A stretch of 8,168 nt of DNA from an uncultured Eubacteriales bacterium (GTDB lineage Bacteria > Bacillota > Clostridia > Oscillospirales > Oscillospiraceae): the NCBI GenBank assembly GCA_900544975.1, contig UQXI01000065.1, forward strand, positions 1-8,168. The letters are read 5' to 3'. The notes below the pieces were generated by a model. That model did no database searches, had not been told where the DNA came from, and saw nothing but the letters and a program-made list of their open reading frames with translations. The first letter of the stretch is position 1. Every line of letters starts with the position of its first letter. Position numbers and translations under genes: made by a program. This document shows, piece after piece, positions 5,144-8,168 of this stretch.

Positions 5144-7063
5144 TCAATCCTCCGCCGGCTCCTGGGAGATGGATGCCGGCTGGGCGGTCTGATTGGCGTT
5201 GACATACTGCATGAGTTCATCACCCGTGATGGTCTCCTTGGCCAGGAGGTAGAGGGCTACCTCGTCCAAGAGGCTGCGGTGATCGCTGAGGAGCTTCTTG
5301 GCGTCCGCCAGCACCTGGCCCAGGATGGCCTGGACCTCCTGGTCCATCTGTGCGGCGGTGGTCTGGGAGCAGTCCAGATAGGCCTGGCCCTCCAGATACT
5401 CGTGCTGCACCGTGGCCAGGGCCATGGGGCCGAAACGGCTGCTCATGCCGAATTGGGCCACCATCCGCCGGGCCAGATCCGTGGCCCGCTGAATGTCGTT
5501 GGACGCGCCGGTGGTCTGGACGCCGAAGGCCACTTCCTCCGCCGCCCGGCCGCCCACCAGGGTCCGCAGCTCCACCAGAAGCTCATCCCGGGTGGACAGA
5601 TACTTTTCCTCCTCCGGCATGTGCATGGTGTAGCCCAGAGCGCCGGAGGTGTGGGGCACAATGGTGATCTTGGACACCGGCTGGCTGTGCTTCTCCAGGG
5701 CGGCCACCAGAGCGTGGCCCACTTCGTGGTAGGCAACCATCCGCTTTTCCATATCGGTCAAAACCGTATTTTTCTTCTCCGTACCGGCAATCACCGTCTC
5801 GAAGGAGACCAGCAGATCCTCTTGATTCACCGCCTGGCGGCCCTTGCGGACGGCCCGGAGGGCTGCCTCATTGACCAGATTGGCCAGGTCTGCGCCCACG
5901 GCGCCCGCCGTCGCATGGGCAATCTTTTGCAGATCCACATCCTCGGACAGGCGAATTTTCTTGGTATGGACCTTCAGGGTGTCCAAGCGGCCCTGGAGGT
6001 TGGGGCGGTCCACAATGATCCGGCGGTCAAACCGCCCGGCCCGGAGCAGGGCCTTATCCAAAATTTCCGGCCGGTTGGTGGCGGCCAGACACACCACGCC
6101 CTTGGAGGAGTCGAAGCCGTCGATTTCCCCCAGAAGCTGGTTGAGAGTCTGCTCTTGCTCGCTGTTGCTGCCCATGCGGGAGTCCCGGGAGCGGCCAACT
6201 GCGTCAATTTCGTCGATGAAAATAATACAGGGGGCCACCTTTGCCGCCTGCTGGAACAGATCCCGCACCCGGCTGGCGCCTACGCCCACGAACATCTCCA
6301 CAAAATCCGAACCGGAGATGGAGAAAAAGGGCACATTGGCCTCCCCGGCCACAGCCTTGGCGAGAAGCGTCTTGCCGGTGCCGGGGGAGCCCACCAGCAG
6401 CGCGCCCTTGGGCAGCTTGGCGCCGATGGCGGCATATTTCTGGGGATTGTGGAGGAAGTCAATGATTTCCTGGAGAGACTCCTTGGCCTCGTCCTGACCG
6501 GCTACATCGGCAAAGGTGACGCCGGTCTGCTTCTCCATATAGACCTTGGCCTTGCTCTGGCCCACGCCGCCAAGACCGCCGCCCATGGCGCTGCCCATCT
6601 TCCGCATCAAAAGGCTGAGAAGGAAGAATGTCAGGCCCAGGATCAGCAAATTGGACAGAATAAAGCCGATGACCGAGTTGTCCTCCTGGGGCTCCTGGAA
6701 CACCTTGACGCCCTGGCTCTGCATCTTATACACCAGGGCCGTGTTGTCTGTGCCGGTGATGAGGCCCGTGTAATAGACGGTTCGGGCACCGCCAGCCTGA
6801 CCGGCCTCTTCCTTGGTCAGAAACAGCACCCGGTCTACTTTAAACTGAACCTCGGCCAGCTGGTCCCGCTGCACCATGGTGAGGAAGTCGGTATAGCTCT
6901 TCTCCTCCAGCTGCGCGCTGGTAATGGAATTATATACCCAGTTGAACAGCAGGACAATCACCACTGCCAAAGCCAAAAGGGGCAGACCAGTCCGCAGTGG
7001 GTCCCGGGTTTCTCTTCCATTTTTATTTTGGTTTCGATTCCGATTTTCTTGGTCGTGATTCAT
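5144..7063 (-). CDS. ftsH: ATP-dependent zinc metalloprotease FtsH
   Basis: This is a membrane-anchored AAA+ protease that degrades misassembled membrane proteins and regulatory proteins. It has 639 residues, the usual length. Two membrane segments (about 27-45 and 131-152) flank an extracytoplasmic domain. The AAA domain shows Walker A GSPGTGKT (225-232), pore loop MFVG (257-260), Walker B IIFIDEID (280-287), and a second region of homology with arginine fingers in RAGRFDR (341-347). The protease domain has the zinc site HEVGH (446-450), with D523 in the TTGASND segment as the likely third ligand. GSPGTGKT and RAGRFDR differ from the common GPPGTGKT and RPGRFDR, and SEQEQTLNQLL replaces the usual DEREQTLNQLL; it may be a divergent paralogue. 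The N terminus is rich in Asn and charged residues. The start at 7063 has AAAGGAGG (7076-7083), with an unusually long 12-nt spacer. It is transcribed alone. Confidence 0.97.
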   Translation of the reverse strand: MNHDQENRNRNQNKNGRETRDPLRTGLPLLALAVVIVLLFNWVYNSITSAQLEEKSYTDFLTMVQRDQLAEVQFKVDRVLFLTKEEAGQAGGARTVYYTGLITGTDNTALVYKMQSQGVKVFQEPQEDNSVIGFILSNLLILGLTFFLLSLLMRKMGSAMGGGLGGVGQSKAKVYMEKQTGVTFADVAGQDEAKESLQEIIDFLHNPQKYAAIGAKLPKGALLVGSPGTGKTLLAKAVAGEANVPFFSISGSDFVEMFVGVGASRVRDLFQQAAKVAPCIIFIDEIDAVGRSRDSRMGSNSEQEQTLNQLLGEIDGFDSSKGVVCLAATNRPEILDKALLRAGRFDRRIIVDRPNLQGRLDTLKVHTKKIRLSEDVDLQKIAHATAGAVGADLANLVNEAALRAVRKGRQAVNQEDLLVSFETVIAGTEKKNTVLTDMEKRMVAYHEVGHALVAALEKHSQPVSKITIVPHTSGALGYTMHMPEEEKYLSTRDELLVELRTLVGGRAAEEVAFGVQTTGASNDIQRATDLARRMVAQFGMSSRFGPMALATVQHEYLEGQAYLDCSQTTAAQMDQEVQAILGQVLADAKKLLSDHRSLLDEVALYLLAKETITGDELMQYVNANQTAQPASISQEPAED

Positions 7064-7150
7064 CAGATCAGTCGGCCTCCTTTGATTTCAGCAGAATGCG
7101 CCGCATGGTCTGGTCCGTTGTCCCAAAGACAGGACCATCCGCCTTTATTT
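7064..7150 (-). promoter_or_regulatory. Structured ftsH leader with alternative hairpins and a small upstream ORF
   Basis: This is the transcribed leader of ftsH. GGTCC (7112-7116) and TGTC (7119-7122) pair with GACA (7128-7131) and GGACC (7132-7136), a 9-bp stem with a 2-nt bulge. Alternatively ATGGTC (7105-7110) pairs with GACCAT (7133-7138); the two pairings exclude each other. A 12-codon frame, MRRILLKSKEAD (7068-7106), runs through the ftsH ribosome site and stops 4 nt before the ftsH start. Any regulatory role is inference. Confidence 0.4.
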
Positions 7151-7157
7151 CTAGGTT

Positions 7158-7186
7158 ATCATACCACACAACGCCTCTCCCGGCAA
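7158..7186 (-). promoter_or_regulatory. ftsH promoter
   Basis: On the minus strand there is TTGCCG (7181-7186), a 17-nt spacer, then TATGAT (7158-7163), with an extended TGG before the -10. The -35 matches 4 of 6 and the -10 matches 5 of 6. The inferred start is about 7151, giving a leader of about 88 nt. No heat-shock CIRCE-type repeat is seen nearby. Confidence 0.72.
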
Positions 7187-7411
7187 TGCATTTTCCACCG
7201 AGTGCGCGTGAATTTTCTGTGAATGGGAGGATGCCTCCCAGTGGGCTGAGAGATCGCTCCGTGGGTTCATTTCCATCTCTTGGCTGCAAAAAACGGCTGC
7301 ACAGACACTCCGGGCGCCACTCGCCCCTTGTGCCCACTCCGTTTTGACTTAGTTTACCCCCAGCAAACGGGTTTGAGACAGCACCCTTTCCGGGAAAGTT
7401 ACAAAGTGTAG
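7187..7411. other. Intergenic region between the ftsH and rlmB promoters
   Basis: No credible gene is seen. The stretch holds a perfect hairpin TGGGAGG-ATG-CCTCCCA (7224-7240) without a U-tract, and a palindrome CTTTCC-G-GGAAAG (7386-7398) that ends 13 nt before the rlmB -35 and could be an operator. An 89-codon minus-strand frame crosses it but contains the ftsH promoter and lacks a ribosome site. Confidence 0.5.
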
Positions 7412-7440
7412 TTGTTCCGCTGGGCTTTTTTTGCTATAAT
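7412..7440 (+). promoter_or_regulatory. rlmB promoter
   Basis: The perfect -10, TATAAT (7435-7440), is preceded by TGC as an extended -10. TTGTTC (7412-7417) lies 17 nt upstream as a weak -35. The spacer carries a T7 run. The inferred start is about 7447. Confidence 0.82.
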
Positions 7441-7455
7441 AGTAACAAATTGGTC

Positions 7456-7514
7456 AGATTTCCCCTGCCGGTGGCCAAAGCCTGGGCTTTGCCACCCACT
7501 CCAGGGGCAAATTT
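7456..7514 (+). promoter_or_regulatory. Long interrupted hairpin in the rlmB leader
   Basis: Outer stem: AGATTT and CCCCTG (7456-7467) pair with CAGGGG (7502-7507) and AAATTT (7509-7514), with one bulged C and one G-U. Inner stem: GGTGGC and AAAGC (7470-7481) pair with GCTTT and GCCACC (7486-7496), with one bulged C and a CTGG loop. About 23 base pairs begin roughly 9 nt from the transcript start and end 5 nt before the ribosome site (7520-7524). No U-run follows, so it is not a terminator. Confidence 0.75.
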
Positions 7515-7530
7515 CCATGAGGAGAGCGTC

Positions 7531-8168
7531 ATGAAATACAATTCCAATCAAACCGAATCCCACCCCCTGCCCGGCGATGATGTTCCGGAGGGACTGCTGG
7601 AGGGCCGCAACGCCCTGCAGGAAGCGCTGCGCAGCGGGCGGACCATTGACAAGGTCTGGATTGCTGCAGGAGACACCGACCGGAACCTGGCCCGTCTGGC
7701 AAGCGAAGCCCGGGAACAGGGCGCCGTGGTGATCCCGGTGGACCGGCGCAAGCTGGACGGGATGAGTGTGACCCACGCACACCAGGGGATCATTGCCCTG
7801 GCCGCTGCCCGGCCCTACGCCACCCTGGACGACATCTTTGCTTTGGCAGAATCCCGGGGGGAGGCTCCCCTCATTGTGGTCTGCGATGAGCTGTCCGACC
7901 CCCACAATCTGGGCGCCATCATCCGCTCTGCCGAATGCGCCGGAGCCCATGGCGTGGTGATCCCCAAACGCCGCAGTGCCGGGCTCACCCCGGTAGTCGC
8001 CAAAGCCTCCGCCGGAGCCGTGGAGTACCTGCCTGTGGCCCGGGTGCCCAACATCCCCAGCGCCCTGAAGGAGCTGCAGACCAGGGGCGTGTGGGTCTAC
8101 GGCACCGCCGCCGACGGTGGTCAGGCGCTGTTCGACGCCGACTTCCAGGGTCCCGCCGCCATCGTCAT
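7531..8168 (+). CDS. rlmB: 23S rRNA (guanosine-2'-O-)-methyltransferase RlmB, TrmH/SpoU family (3' partial)
   Basis: This is a SPOUT-fold methyltransferase that 2'-O-methylates a guanosine in the peptidyl transferase region of 23S rRNA (G2251 in E. coli), using S-adenosylmethionine. The first 212 codons of about 250 are present and the frame runs off the window. The N-terminal L30e-like substrate domain spans about 20-93 (EGRNALQEAL; THAHQGIIA at 81-89). The catalytic domain begins near 113: motif 1 DPHNLGAIIRSAE (123-135) includes N126 and the catalytic-type R132, followed by KASAGAVEYLPVARV. The GPAAIV segment at the edge leads into the SAM-binding knot, which is beyond the window. The start ATG at 7531 has AGGAG (7520-7524) 6 nt upstream. 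The first 19 residues are a polar extension before the fold. RlmB versus other TrmH-family members is judged by motif and length only. Confidence 0.9.
   Translation, partial: MKYNSNQTESHPLPGDDVPEGLLEGRNALQEALRSGRTIDKVWIAAGDTDRNLARLASEAREQGAVVIPVDRRKLDGMSVTHAHQGIIALAAARPYATLDDIFALAESRGEAPLIVVCDELSDPHNLGAIIRSAECAGAHGVVIPKRRSAGLTPVVAKASAGAVEYLPVARVPNIPSALKELQTRGVWVYGTAADGGQALFDADFQGPAAIV

Noticed and set aside
5081..7222. A 713-codon open frame on the plus strand, antisense to ftsH
   Set aside because: It is a shadow of ftsH in G+C-rich codons. It spans the terminator and promoter elements and its composition is not protein-like; the minus-strand FtsH motifs are unambiguous.
7068..7337. 89-codon minus-strand frame upstream of ftsH
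   Set aside because: The ftsH promoter lies inside it and no ribosome site precedes it. Its last 12 codons are kept only as a possible short upstream ORF.
7200..7340. Possible riboswitch (a CTGAGA motif suggested TPP)
   Set aside because: The other conserved TPP segments are absent; T-box and 6S signatures were also looked for and not seen.
7399..7950. 183-codon minus-strand frame opposite rlmB
   Set aside because: It is antisense to clear RlmB motifs and covers the rlmB promoter.

Overview
The window looks like a piece of a spore-forming Clostridia chromosome. I infer an Oscillospiraceae-type gut anaerobe (Oscillibacter/Flavonifractor-like). The reasons are the 5' end of a Firmicutes-type 16S rRNA, a GerA-family spore germination operon, G+C-rich codon use, strong AGGAGG ribosome binding sites, and a Crp/Fnr regulator paired with iron-sulfur proteins. 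The genus cannot be fixed from sequence alone.

Left part, all on the minus strand. The first 60 bases are the 5' end of a 16S rRNA gene, truncated by the window edge. Behind it lies a leader of about 220 nt with two tandem strong promoters. Immediately upstream, with no terminator visible between, is a compact germination operon in the order gerA, a short gerC-like gene, then a gerB-like permease gene. The last codons of the permease gene are a poly-lysine A-tract that lies directly upstream of the rRNA P1 promoter.

Middle part. A Crp/Fnr-family regulator (minus) is divergent from a two-gene plus-strand operon: a ferredoxin-like Fe-S protein with a Cys-rich C-terminal domain, and an 83-residue zinc-ribbon-like Cys-rich protein, coupled by an ATGA overlap. 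The 84-base divergent region holds a perfect inverted repeat, TGTTG-N6-CAACA. It is centred at -41.5 of the inferred plus-strand promoter and just downstream of the inferred start of the regulator transcript. That is the geometry expected for activation of the Fe-S operon with simultaneous negative autoregulation.

Right part. The Fe-S operon and a convergent ftsH gene share one bidirectional terminator. ftsH (639 aa, minus strand, membrane AAA+ zinc protease, a somewhat divergent paralogue) is divergent from rlmB (plus strand, 23S rRNA 2'-O-methyltransferase, cut off by the window end). The 467-base ftsH-rlmB intergenic region carries a good promoter for each gene and structured leaders: a long interrupted hairpin at the start of the rlmB transcript, and two mutually exclusive hairpins in the ftsH leader.

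The genes fall into separate units (ribosome synthesis, germination, redox or nitrosative sensing, membrane proteolysis, rRNA modification). The features most worth following up are the divergent Crp/Fnr-Fe-S switch, the reduced gerC-like protein whose lipobox Cys is Ser, and the rlmB leader hairpin.
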